Source: Nocardiopsis sp. MG754419 (GTDB taxonomy: Bacteria; Actinomycetota; Actinomycetes; Streptosporangiales; Streptosporangiaceae). From it: 59,230 nucleotides of DNA. Positions 8,045 through 15,640 of this stretch are shown here, one piece after another. The stretch spans positions 1 to 59,230 of the forward strand of contig NZ_QOCZ01000013.1 of NCBI RefSeq assembly GCF_018207095.1, written 5' to 3'. A program made the position numbers and the translations under genes. The notes under the pieces were generated by a model. That model saw only the letters and a list, made by a program, of their open reading frames with translations, was not told where the DNA came from and did no database searches. Position 1 is the stretch's first letter; each line of letters starts with the position of its first letter.

Positions 8045-10306
8045 TCAGCCGACCTTCGCCTCGGTCTTGGCGTCGGTGTCCGGCTGCGGCTCACCGAGCG
8101 GGGCGACCAAGCCCTTGGCCTTGTCACGTCGGTGGTTGATCACCTGCAGGCCGATGAGCACGGTGCAGGCGACCGTGCCGGCCAGCACGAACCAGTGCGA
8201 GGCGACCTGCACCGACAGCAGCGACTCGGTCCAGCCGGTCCACTCGGGGGCGATGAGGACCAGGGCGGCCGACAGACCCAGGGCGATCCGCTCGCCCAAC
8301 ATCGTGCGGCGCAGGAAGTAGCCCTCGATGGCCATGGCCCCGGCGGCGAGTGCCACCGATCCCGTGACGATCGCTATCACCAGGTCCAGAACGGGCCCGT
8401 CGACCTCCATCAGCGCGGAGTAGGCCATGAGCAGCGGGATCAGGTAGAGGCCCTTGGCGAACTTCCACGCGGACACACCCGAGCGCATCGGCTTGGAGTT
8501 GGCGATGCCCGCCGCCGCGAAGGCCGCGAAGGCCACCGGCGGGGTGACGTTGGAGTCCTGGCTGAGCCAGTACACGATCATGTGCGCGACGATGAGCGCG
8601 AGACCGAGCTGCTCCAGCGCCGGACCGGCCAGGATGACCAGCACCACGTAGGAGGCGGTCACCGGCAGACCGATGCCCAGGATGAGCGAGGCCAGCGCGA
8701 CCATCACCAGGGTCATGAACAGGTTGCCCGCGAAGGCGTTCACCAGGACGTCGGAGAAGACCAGGCCCAGACCGGTGAGGCCGACCATGCCGACGATGAT
8801 GCCCGCGACGGCGCACGCCACGGAGACCGGCAGGGTGCTGCGGGCGGCCATGACGAAGATCTCCAGGAAGTCCCGGAAGTTCAGGCGGCTCCCGGCGCGC
8901 AGCATGGCCACGACCAGCAGGGCGCCACAGGCGGCCAGACCGGCCTGCGTCGGCGGCACGTAGTTGAGCAGCAGGACGATGAGCAGGATCAGCGGCGCCA
9001 TGAAGTGCCAGCCCGCACGCATCACGATGCCGAGCTTGGGGATGTCGTCCTTCTGCATCACACCGACGTTGTGCTTACGGGCGAGGATGTCGACGAACAG
9101 GAACATCAGCGCGAAGTACATGATCGCCGGGATGATCGCGACCTTGACGATGTCGGCGTAGGGGATGCCCAGACGCTCGGCCATGAGGAACGCGCCCGCG
9201 CCCATGATGGGCGGCAGGACCTGACCACCGGTGGACGCCGCGGCCTCCACGCCGGCGGCGTCGTGCTTCTTGTAGCCGACCTTCTTCATCAGCGGGATCG
9301 TGAACGGACCGGTGGTGACCACGTTGGCGATGGCGCTACCGGACACCGAACCCATGAGGGCGCTGCCCAGCACCGCGCCCTTGGCGGGGCCACCGACCAT
9401 GCGGCCGGTGAGGACGTAGGCCAGTCCGACGAAGAAGTTGCCGCCGCCGGTCTTGGACAGCAGCGCACCGAAGAGGATGAAGACGAACACGAAGGTGACG
9501 ACGACACCGAGTGTCAGCCCGTAGATCCCGTCGTTGCCCAGGTAGGTGTGGGTGGCGATGCGCTCGTACGTCGCACCGGAGTGGCCGAACTGTCCCGGGA
9601 TCATCGGGCCGACCCAGGCGTAGTACAGGAAGGCGCCCACCAGGATCACCATGACCAGGCCGACCGCGCGCCGGGTGGCCTCCATGAGGACCACGATGGC
9701 GACCGCCCCCATGATCCAGTCCATGTCGGTGTAGGCGCCCGCGCGTCGGGCCAGCTCCGTCTGGAAGACGATCGGGTAGAAGCTCACGACCACGGTGGCG
9801 ACGACCATCACGAGGTCGAGCACGGCCCCCAGGACGAAGGTCACCGGGTTGCCCTCGGCCTTCCCCTTCTTGAAGGGCGGCATGATGATGAACACCATCA
9901 GCATCACCAGCATGAGGTGCATGAGGCGCTGCTGGCGGGCGTCGAGGCCGGCGCGCAGGGCGATGTAGAGCTGGAAGCCGGTCAGGGCGATGCCCAGGGC
10001 GAGAATGATCCCGCCCATGATCAGACCGGCCCGACCAGTGCCCCAACGCTCGGAGGCGATCCGCCGCCAGAACGGCGGGGCGTCCTCGCCCAGACCGTCG
10101 ACGTCGGGCAGCACGTCGGCGGAGGTGCCGGTCTTACGGCCGCCCTGGCCGAAACCGACCTTGGCGTCCTCCCCGGTCGCGGTCGCCGTGGCGGCGTCCG
10201 TCCCCTCCTGTCTCGTGGACGCGGCGGCCTCGGCGTCGCGCCCGGTCGCCTCCGGTTCCTCCGGTGTCGGGGACGCGTCGCCCCGCGACTGTGGGGTGTC
10301 AGCCAT
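8045..10306 (-). CDS. TRAP transporter fused permease (DctQM-type)
   Basis: This 753-residue polytopic protein fuses the small and large TRAP permease subunits, as is usual in TAXI-type TRAP systems. A polar N-terminus of about 90 residues precedes the first membrane helix (AGLIMGGIILALGIALTGF). Many helices follow, with the family-typical segments GSVSGSAIANVVTTG and GAGAFLMAERLGIPY. It should drive Na+- or H+-coupled uptake of an organic acid or amino acid delivered by the TAXI protein. The substrate cannot be read from sequence. ATG at 10306 has GAGGA upstream and was chosen over a longer open frame that runs into the DUF1850 gene. It is the last gene of the operon. Confidence 0.92.
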   Translation of the reverse strand: MADTPQSRGDASPTPEEPEATGRDAEAAASTRQEGTDAATATATGEDAKVGFGQGGRKTGTSADVLPDVDGLGEDAPPFWRRIASERWGTGRAGLIMGGIILALGIALTGFQLYIALRAGLDARQQRLMHLMLVMLMVFIIMPPFKKGKAEGNPVTFVLGAVLDLVMVVATVVVSFYPIVFQTELARRAGAYTDMDWIMGAVAIVVLMEATRRAVGLVMVILVGAFLYYAWVGPMIPGQFGHSGATYERIATHTYLGNDGIYGLTLGVVVTFVFVFILFGALLSKTGGGNFFVGLAYVLTGRMVGGPAKGAVLGSALMGSVSGSAIANVVTTGPFTIPLMKKVGYKKHDAAGVEAAASTGGQVLPPIMGAGAFLMAERLGIPYADIVKVAIIPAIMYFALMFLFVDILARKHNVGVMQKDDIPKLGIVMRAGWHFMAPLILLIVLLLNYVPPTQAGLAACGALLVVAMLRAGSRLNFRDFLEIFVMAARSTLPVSVACAVAGIIVGMVGLTGLGLVFSDVLVNAFAGNLFMTLVMVALASLILGIGLPVTASYVVLVILAGPALEQLGLALIVAHMIVYWLSQDSNVTPPVAFAAFAAAGIANSKPMRSGVSAWKFAKGLYLIPLLMAYSALMEVDGPVLDLVIAIVTGSVALAAGAMAIEGYFLRRTMLGERIALGLSAALVLIAPEWTGWTESLLSVQVASHWFVLAGTVACTVLIGLQVINHRRDKAKGLVAPLGEPQPDTDAKTEAKVG

Positions 10307-10371
10307 GTTCTTCCTCGGGTTCGCTGGGCCGCGCGGGGCGTGGGTCCACGGGGACCGCGCGGCGGAGTGTG

Positions 10372-10947
10372 TCAGGCGGGGGGTGCGTCGCACTCCGGCT
10401 GCGGATCGGTGTCGAACAGCAGCTGGAGGGTGGTGGCACGGGCCGGTTCGATGAGCACCCGACGGGCGGTCAGGCACTCGGAGAGCCGTACCTCGGCGTC
10501 GGGGGTACTGACTCGGTGGTCGATGGAGGGCGCGCCCACGCGGATCGCCACTTCGGATCCGATATCGCGGTTCATGTCCTCGATGACCCACCACTCACCG
10601 TCGGCCCGGCCGGTCCCCTCGCCCGGTCGGTGCCCCATGCCGGCGCCGAACTGGCGCAGGCGCGTGGAGTCGACCACGAAGGTTCCGTCCCTGACCTCGA
10701 TGTACTCCTCGATCGGCAGGTGGTCGATCGAGTGCACGTAGGAAAGGGTGAACATCTCGCCCTCGGCCAGGGGCAGGTGACCGAGTCGTTCGTCGTCCAC
10801 GCTCAGCCGGAGCGCGGGCCACAGGGGGAGCAGCGCGACCGCCGCTCCCAGTGCCAGGAGCGCCCCGGCGGTCCAGAGCGCGGCGGTCCGCGGACGCCGA
10901 GTGGTCTCGGTGTCCGCGGACCGACGATCCCCGTTCGGGTTCGCCAT
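10372..10947 (-). CDS. DUF1850 protein associated with TAXI-TRAP transporter
   Basis: This 191-residue protein has one N-terminal membrane helix (about 20-42) and then an extracytoplasmic region containing FTLSYVHSIDHLPIEEYIEV, the conserved core of DUF1850. Genes of this family commonly sit beside TAXI-TRAP permeases, and their function is not established. The start at 10947 lies 14 bases after the TAXI stop. The only good purine-rich site (AGGAG) is about 19 bases upstream, within the TAXI stop region, so translation may depend on coupling. An open frame extends upstream across the TAXI gene but is out of register with it and was discarded. Confidence 0.8.
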   Translation of the reverse strand: MANPNGDRRSADTETTRRPRTAALWTAGALLALGAAVALLPLWPALRLSVDDERLGHLPLAEGEMFTLSYVHSIDHLPIEEYIEVRDGTFVVDSTRLRQFGAGMGHRPGEGTGRADGEWWVIEDMNRDIGSEVAIRVGAPSIDHRVSTPDAEVRLSECLTARRVLIEPARATTLQLLFDTDPQPECDAPPA

Positions 10948-10961
10948 GGAACGCGTGCGTC

Positions 10962-12017
10962 CTACTCCTGGTCGGAGCCGTCGCCGGTGTCGGGCAGCAG
11001 CTCGGCCGGGATCTCGACGCCCTGCTCCTCGTAGAAGCGCACGGCACCCGGGTGGACGGGCACGGGGCTGTTCTCGATGGTCTCCGGGACCAGGTACTCC
11101 TCGCCCGGGGCGTAGACGCCGACGACCTCGTCGATGTGGTCGAACATGGCCTTGGTGATCTCGTAGGCCTGGTCCTCGTTGAACTCGCCGCTCACGACGA
11201 GCGCGTTCCACACGGCGATGGTGTCGACGTCCTCGTCGATGCCCGGGTAGGTGCCGCCGGCGATGACGTGTTCGGTGTAGCCGCCGTAACCGCTGACGAT
11301 CGCGTCGCGCTCCTCGTCGCACATCTCGATGATGTGGATGTCCTCGGTGGTGCCGAGCTCGGTGATGCCCGAGTGACCCTCACCGACGACCCAGGAACCG
11401 GCGTCGAGCTGGTTGTTGGTCAGGGCGTTGGCGGTCTCGGCGTAACCGAGCTGCTGCAGCTCGACCTCGCTGGAGGAGATCTCCAGCGACTCGAAGACCT
11501 GGTTGGTGGTGGCCTCGTTACCGCTGCCGATGTCGCCGACGGAGTAGCGGTTGCCCACCACGTCGGAGAAGCAGTCGAGCCCCTTGGACTCGGCGATGTC
11601 GGCCAGGGTGACGGCGTGGAAGACGTTGGGGTACAGGACCGCGAGCGAGTAGGTCTCGACCGGGTCGCCCTCGAAGTCGGCCATCCCGGTGAAGCCCTGG
11701 TCGGCGGCGTCGCCCTGGACGATGGCCAGGTGGCCGTCACCGCTGTTGAGCAGGCGGATGTTCTCCACGGAGGCGCCGGTGGCCTCGACGGAGGCGCTCT
11801 GCCCCTCCAGGTTGTCACCGATGATGGTGCGCAGCGCACCACCGATCGGGTAGTACACGCCGCTCGTGCCACCGGTCACGATGCTGAGGTTGGACTGGAC
11901 GGCGCCGCCGCCGAGTTCGGTGTCCTCGCCCGCCTGTTCGGCCGGCTGTGCACCACAGGCGGCCAGCATGAGGACACTGGCGGGGAAGGCGGCCAGGGAC
12001 AGCAGTGTGCGTCGCAT
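10962..12017 (-). CDS. TAXI family TRAP transporter solute-binding lipoprotein
   Basis: The 351-residue protein has a lipoprotein signal (SVLMLAACGAQ, lipobox Cys at about 21). The TAXI core follows with the characteristic SIVTGGTSGVYYPIGGALRT, then DVVGNRYSVGDIGSGNEATTN. It is the extracellular receptor for the fused permease two genes downstream and is first in the operon. The acidic C-terminal tail (LLPDTGDGSDQE) is typical of exported actinobacterial proteins. The start is the ATG before a positively charged n-region (MRRTLL), with GAGAGGAC upstream. The substrate is unknown. Confidence 0.93.
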   Translation of the reverse strand: MRRTLLSLAAFPASVLMLAACGAQPAEQAGEDTELGGGAVQSNLSIVTGGTSGVYYPIGGALRTIIGDNLEGQSASVEATGASVENIRLLNSGDGHLAIVQGDAADQGFTGMADFEGDPVETYSLAVLYPNVFHAVTLADIAESKGLDCFSDVVGNRYSVGDIGSGNEATTNQVFESLEISSSEVELQQLGYAETANALTNNQLDAGSWVVGEGHSGITELGTTEDIHIIEMCDEERDAIVSGYGGYTEHVIAGGTYPGIDEDVDTIAVWNALVVSGEFNEDQAYEITKAMFDHIDEVVGVYAPGEEYLVPETIENSPVPVHPGAVRFYEEQGVEIPAELLPDTGDGSDQE

Positions 12018-12079
12018 GGTCGGTGGGGTCCTCTCGGGTGTTCTGGTTCAGGGGATGCGGCGGATGCGTACAGCCGATA

Positions 12080-12100
12080 CGCGTCCGCCCTCCGGACGCG
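12080..12100. repeat. Short hairpin in the divergent TAXI intergenic region
   Basis: CGCGTCCG and CGGACGCG flank a 5-base loop. It lies 63-83 bases upstream of the TAXI lipoprotein start, where it would fall in that mRNA's leader or at its promoter. Function unknown. Confidence 0.4.
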
Positions 12101-12144
12101 GGTGTGGCCCGTACCACTCTCCGTCGCCAGCAACGTAGTCGCCA

Positions 12145-12161
12145 TACCTGTGAAACAGGTA
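12145..12161. promoter_or_regulatory. Perfect palindrome TACCTGT-GAA-ACAGGTA between divergent TAXI genes
   Basis: A 7-3-7 perfect inverted repeat sits in the 204-bp intergenic region shared by the TAXI-TRAP operon and the divergent orphan TAXI gene. A dimeric regulator bound here could control both. The nearby response regulator (14769-15485) is the obvious candidate, by position only. Confidence 0.5.
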
Positions 12162-12221
12162 ACTCGGTGGGTCTGATTTGAGCCTCTCCTGAGGTTCGCC
12201 CCCGGTTGGTATTGTTTGAGC

Positions 12222-13427
12222 ATGGCGCGGCCTCCCACTCACCGTATGTGGGCGATCACCCGAGCCCTGACCGCCTGTCTGTTGGCCGTCTCCTTGCTCT
12301 CCTGGTCGCATCCTCCACGCACGGATCCACTCCGCCTGGCCATCGGCACGGGCGGTGCCGGCGGTGTGTACCACGTCTATGGAGCGGGGCTGGCGCGCGT
12401 GACCGGACCCGACCCGGACACCCACATCACCGCGCTGACCACCGCCGCGAGTGTGGAGAACAATCGGCTGGTCGCCTCCGGTTCGCTGGACGTCGCCTTC
12501 AGCCTGGCCGACGTGGCCTCGTTGGCGGTCAAGGGCGAGGGACCGTTCGAGCGGCCGCTGCCCATCACGGCGATCGCGCGCCTCTACGACAACCACACGC
12601 ACGTGGTGGTGCGCGCGGACTCCCCCTACGAACGCGTCGCCGACCTGGCCGGCGGCACGGTGTCGGTGGGGGCGATGGGCTCGGGCACCGAGATGATGGC
12701 CGAACGGCTGCTGAGCGCGGCCGGCCTGGAGGAGGGGCCCCGGACCGCCCCCAGCGCGCCGTCCCTGGACGAGGAACCGCTCCGGGACCTGGACGACCCG
12801 GAGGACCCGGACACCTCGGACCCCTCGGACGTGACGCGCCTGCGGCTGTCCATCGGCAGTTCGGCCACGGCCCTGGAGGAGGGACGCATCGACGCGTTCT
12901 TCTGGTCGGGCGGTCTGCCCACCCAGGCCGTCTCCGACCTGGCCGCCCGGTTCCCGATCCGCCTGCTGGACCTGTCCGAACACGTCCCGAGCCTGGTGGA
13001 GGACTACGGGGAGTTCTACTCCGAGCTGCCGGTCCCGGCGGGCACCTACGAGGACGTGCCGACGGTGCGCACCATAGGGGTTCCGAGTCTGTTGGTGGCC
13101 GGCTCCCAGATGCCGGACCGGACCGCCGAGGAGTTCACCCGGATCCTGTTCGAGTCGCAGAACGCCCTGGTCGAGATCCACCCGGTCGCCCTCCACCTGC
13201 ACCCCCGGTCGGCGATCGCGACCCTGCCCGTCCCGCTGCATCCGGGCGCCACCACCTACTACCGCTCGGTGAAGTACGCCTTCGACGAGCCCAGGCTCCG
13301 CCTCAGTCCGTCGCCGGCGAGCCCGGGGCCCGCTCGTCGGTCATCGGCAGGCGGATCCGTGCGTCGATGCCGTGCGGCAGCGCCGGACGCAGGGTCAGGT
13401 CCGCCCCCTGGAGCTCCAGCAGGGTGA
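12222..13427 (+). CDS. Orphan TAXI-type solute-binding protein with overlapping tail
   Basis: This 401-residue protein has a signal-like N-terminus (ALTACLLAVSLLSW) without a clear lipobox. A TAXI core follows (AIGTGGAGGVYHVYGAGLAR, ending near YRSVKYAF at about 351). An acidic, Pro-rich insertion lies at about 178-205 (DEEPLRDLDDPEDPDTSD). The last 42 codons (13303-13427) lie antisense to the end of the convergent histidine kinase gene and look like read-through rather than domain. ATG at 12222 is preferred, though TTG at 12216 is in frame; neither has a strong Shine-Dalgarno. No permease accompanies it. It may sense a ligand for the adjacent kinase, in the manner of binding proteins that serve two-component systems. 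Confidence 0.82.
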   Translation: MARPPTHRMWAITRALTACLLAVSLLSWSHPPRTDPLRLAIGTGGAGGVYHVYGAGLARVTGPDPDTHITALTTAASVENNRLVASGSLDVAFSLADVASLAVKGEGPFERPLPITAIARLYDNHTHVVVRADSPYERVADLAGGTVSVGAMGSGTEMMAERLLSAAGLEEGPRTAPSAPSLDEEPLRDLDDPEDPDTSDPSDVTRLRLSIGSSATALEEGRIDAFFWSGGLPTQAVSDLAARFPIRLLDLSEHVPSLVEDYGEFYSELPVPAGTYEDVPTVRTIGVPSLLVAGSQMPDRTAEEFTRILFESQNALVEIHPVALHLHPRSAIATLPVPLHPGATTYYRSVKYAFDEPRLRLSPSPASPGPARRSSAGGSVRRCRAAAPDAGSGPPPGAPAG

Positions 13428-14748
13428 CGACGATGGACAGCCCGAGTCCGGAGCCCCCGGCCCCGCCCCCGCCGTCCCGCCAGAAGGGTTCGGTGGCGTG
13501 GTCGAGCTGTTCGACGGGCAGCCCCGGCCCGTCGTCCACCACGCGCACGTGCAGGTGACCGTGGCCGTCCTCGTCCAGGACCGGCCCGTCCACGCGCACG
13601 ACGATCCGGACCCCCTTGCCGCCGAACTTCAGGGCGTTGTCGATGAGCACGTCGAGGGCCTGGTCGAGGGTGCCCTCCACGCACCGCACCAACACGCCCG
13701 AGGCGCCCTCACAGACCAGTTCCGCCTCCGCCCGGTCGGCGATGGGGCTCCACGCCTCCACGCGGTCCTCCACGACCTCACGCGCGTCCTCCCACACCGT
13801 GGAGTGCTCGGCGTCCTCGGCCCGCGCCAGGGTGAGCAGACCGTCGCAGATCCGCGTCAGCCGGTCCACCTCGTCCAGGGCCAGGCGATGGTCCTGCGCG
13901 CCCTCCGGCCCCAGGTGACGGGCCAGCCCGTCCACCCGCAGCCGTAGAGCGGCCAGCGGGTTGCGCACCTGGTGCCCGGCGTAGGCGACGAAGGTGCGCT
14001 GGCTCTCCAGCATGGAGGTGATGGTGTCGGCCATCTGGTTGAAGGACTCCCCCAGCCGGCGCAGTTCCTCGGGTCCGGCCGCAGTGCGGACCCGGGTGTC
14101 GAGGTCTCCGCCGCTCACCGCGCGCGTGGCCTCGTCCAGGTCGTCGATGGGCCGCAGGATCCACCGTGTGAGCGGACCCGCCGAGGCGATACCGGCCAGC
14201 ATGAGCCCGGTGACCACCATCCAGGCCACCGCCCACTGCAGCAGGGTGGCGCGGCGCAGGGACTCGGTGGAGGAGACCGTGACGGCGGCGCCGACCACCT
14301 CGCCGGACCGACCGATGGGCTCGGCGACGATGAGCGGGCCGTCCTGCCAGGGCCAGACCACGGTGTCCGAACCCATCCGGTTGCCGGCCAGCGCGGTGCG
14401 CACCGGGCCGGGCACCCGTTCGCCGCCGTCGGGCCAGCCGTCCGGGTCCAGGTCGGCCAGCGTCAGTCCGGGCCGGGAGGAGGCCACGACCTGACCGTCG
14501 CGGTCCACCACCACGGCGACGATCCCGTACACCTCGTCATAGGCGGCGAGTTCGCCGGAGAGCGTGCCCTCGCTGCCGGTGAGCACGCTGGGCTCGGCCA
14601 GGCCCGCGAAACGGGCGGTGTCGTTGATGCGGTCCAACAACATGTCCGAGGTGCCGCGCGCGGCGATGCTGACGCACAACGGCACGGCCAGTGCCAGGCA
14701 CGCCGCCACCAGGAGGGTGACGTAGACCGTCACCAGTCGTCTGCGCAT
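13303..14748 (-). CDS. Sensor histidine kinase
   Basis: The 481-residue protein starts MRRRLVTVYVTLLVAACLAL (membrane helix 1). It has an extracellular sensor region of about 120 residues and a second helix near 165-190. A HAMP linker, a HisKA domain (AYAGHQVRNPLAALRLRVDG, phospho-His) and an ATPase domain with NALKFGG, DDGPGLP and SGLGLSIV follow. The true start at 14748 is 20 bases after the regulator stop, and the longer frame upstream overlaps the regulator gene. TctDE-like pairs control tricarboxylate carriers, and a parallel role for the neighbouring TAXI-TRAP system is an inference. Its 3' end overlaps the orphan TAXI gene by 125 bp. Confidence 0.92.
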   Translation of the reverse strand: MRRRLVTVYVTLLVAACLALAVPLCVSIAARGTSDMLLDRINDTARFAGLAEPSVLTGSEGTLSGELAAYDEVYGIVAVVVDRDGQVVASSRPGLTLADLDPDGWPDGGERVPGPVRTALAGNRMGSDTVVWPWQDGPLIVAEPIGRSGEVVGAAVTVSSTESLRRATLLQWAVAWMVVTGLMLAGIASAGPLTRWILRPIDDLDEATRAVSGGDLDTRVRTAAGPEELRRLGESFNQMADTITSMLESQRTFVAYAGHQVRNPLAALRLRVDGLARHLGPEGAQDHRLALDEVDRLTRICDGLLTLARAEDAEHSTVWEDAREVVEDRVEAWSPIADRAEAELVCEGASGVLVRCVEGTLDQALDVLIDNALKFGGKGVRIVVRVDGPVLDEDGHGHLHVRVVDDGPGLPVEQLDHATEPFWRDGGGGAGGSGLGLSIVVTLLELQGADLTLRPALPHGIDARIRLPMTDERAPGSPATD

Positions 14749-14768
14749 GCGCCGAGACCACCGGTCCC

Positions 14769-15485
14769 TCAGGTCCGGGACACGCGCGCGGCCGCGGCCG
14801 CCGCGTGCCGACCGTCGGCGGGGGCTCCGACCGCCAGGCGGTAACCGACGCCGCGGACGGTCTGGATGAGCCGGGGCACCCCCAGCTTGGAACGCAGGGT
14901 GCCGATGTGGACCTCCAGGGTGCGCAGCGTGCCCGGCCAGGAGGTCTGCCACACCCGCAACAGCAGGTGCTCACGAGAGACGACGCCGCCGGCCTCCCGG
15001 ATCAACGCCACGAGCAGGTCGAACTCCTTGCGCGTGAGATCGACGGGGCGTCCCTCGCAGGTGACGGTGCGGGTGCTGGTGTCCGCCCGGAGCGGCCCGG
15101 CCGACAGGGCGGTCCCCACGCGCTTGCGCGTGCGACGCAGCACCGCCTCCATGCGCGCGCAGAGTTCCTCGATCGCCAGGGGCTTGACCACGTAGTCGTC
15201 GGCGCCCGAGCGCAGACCGAGGACCCGATCGCGCTGCCGCCCCCGCGCGGTGACCATGATGATGGCGGTGTCCCCGAAGTCCTGGCGTTCGCGCAGGGCC
15301 CGGCACAGGTCGATGCCGTCCATGTCCGGCAGGCCGAGGTCGAGCAGGACGACGTCCGCCGGGGTCGCGGCGAGCGCGTCCCCGGCGGTCCGGACCTGCG
15401 CGACCTCGTAGCCGTGCGCCTCGAGCGCCCCGGCGAGGGCGTCGGCGAGCCGGACGTCGTCCTCGACGAGCAGCACCTTGATCAT
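14769..15485 (-). CDS. OmpR/TctD-type response regulator
   Basis: This 238-residue regulator begins MIKVLLVEDDVRLADALAGA. The receiver domain includes the acidic pocket ED, the phospho-acceptor in VVLLDLGLPDMDG and the conserved Lys in DYVVKPL. The winged-helix DNA-binding domain occupies about 125-225 (LTRKEFDLLVALIREAGGVV, GVGYRL). It is transcribed first, with the kinase 20 bases behind. ATG at 15485 matches the family start, and the frame is open 21 codons further upstream without a good start context. An inverted repeat lies in its promoter region (15509-15534), consistent with autoregulation. Confidence 0.94.
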   Translation of the reverse strand: MIKVLLVEDDVRLADALAGALEAHGYEVAQVRTAGDALAATPADVVLLDLGLPDMDGIDLCRALRERQDFGDTAIIMVTARGRQRDRVLGLRSGADDYVVKPLAIEELCARMEAVLRRTRKRVGTALSAGPLRADTSTRTVTCEGRPVDLTRKEFDLLVALIREAGGVVSREHLLLRVWQTSWPGTLRTLEVHIGTLRSKLGVPRLIQTVRGVGYRLAVGAPADGRHAAAAAARVSRT

Positions 15486-15508
15486 GTCCGAGGGTCCTTC
15501 GGAGGGGT

Positions 15509-15534
15509 GTGCGTAACAGAGCGGTAATACGCAC
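15509..15534. promoter_or_regulatory. Inverted repeat GTGCGTA-N12-TACGCAC upstream of the response regulator
   Basis: Two perfect 7-bp arms lie 24-49 bases upstream of the regulator ATG, where the promoter should be. It is a candidate autoregulatory operator. The centre-to-centre distance of 19 bp is about two helical turns, suitable for a winged-helix dimer. Confidence 0.5.
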
Positions 15535-15640
15535 CCTAACCGGACCATGTGCCATGCACCACAACGGAATGATCAGCGCTGTGTAACGGTGTCGATTCAT
15601 ATCGTAGTTCGACGCCCGGCGCCACCGGCCGAAAGTCCCC

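Noticed and set aside
7994..10741. 915-codon plus-strand open frame
   Set aside because: His/Asp/Gln/Arg-rich low-complexity composition, exactly antisense to the TRAP permease, which has proper membrane helices and family motifs.
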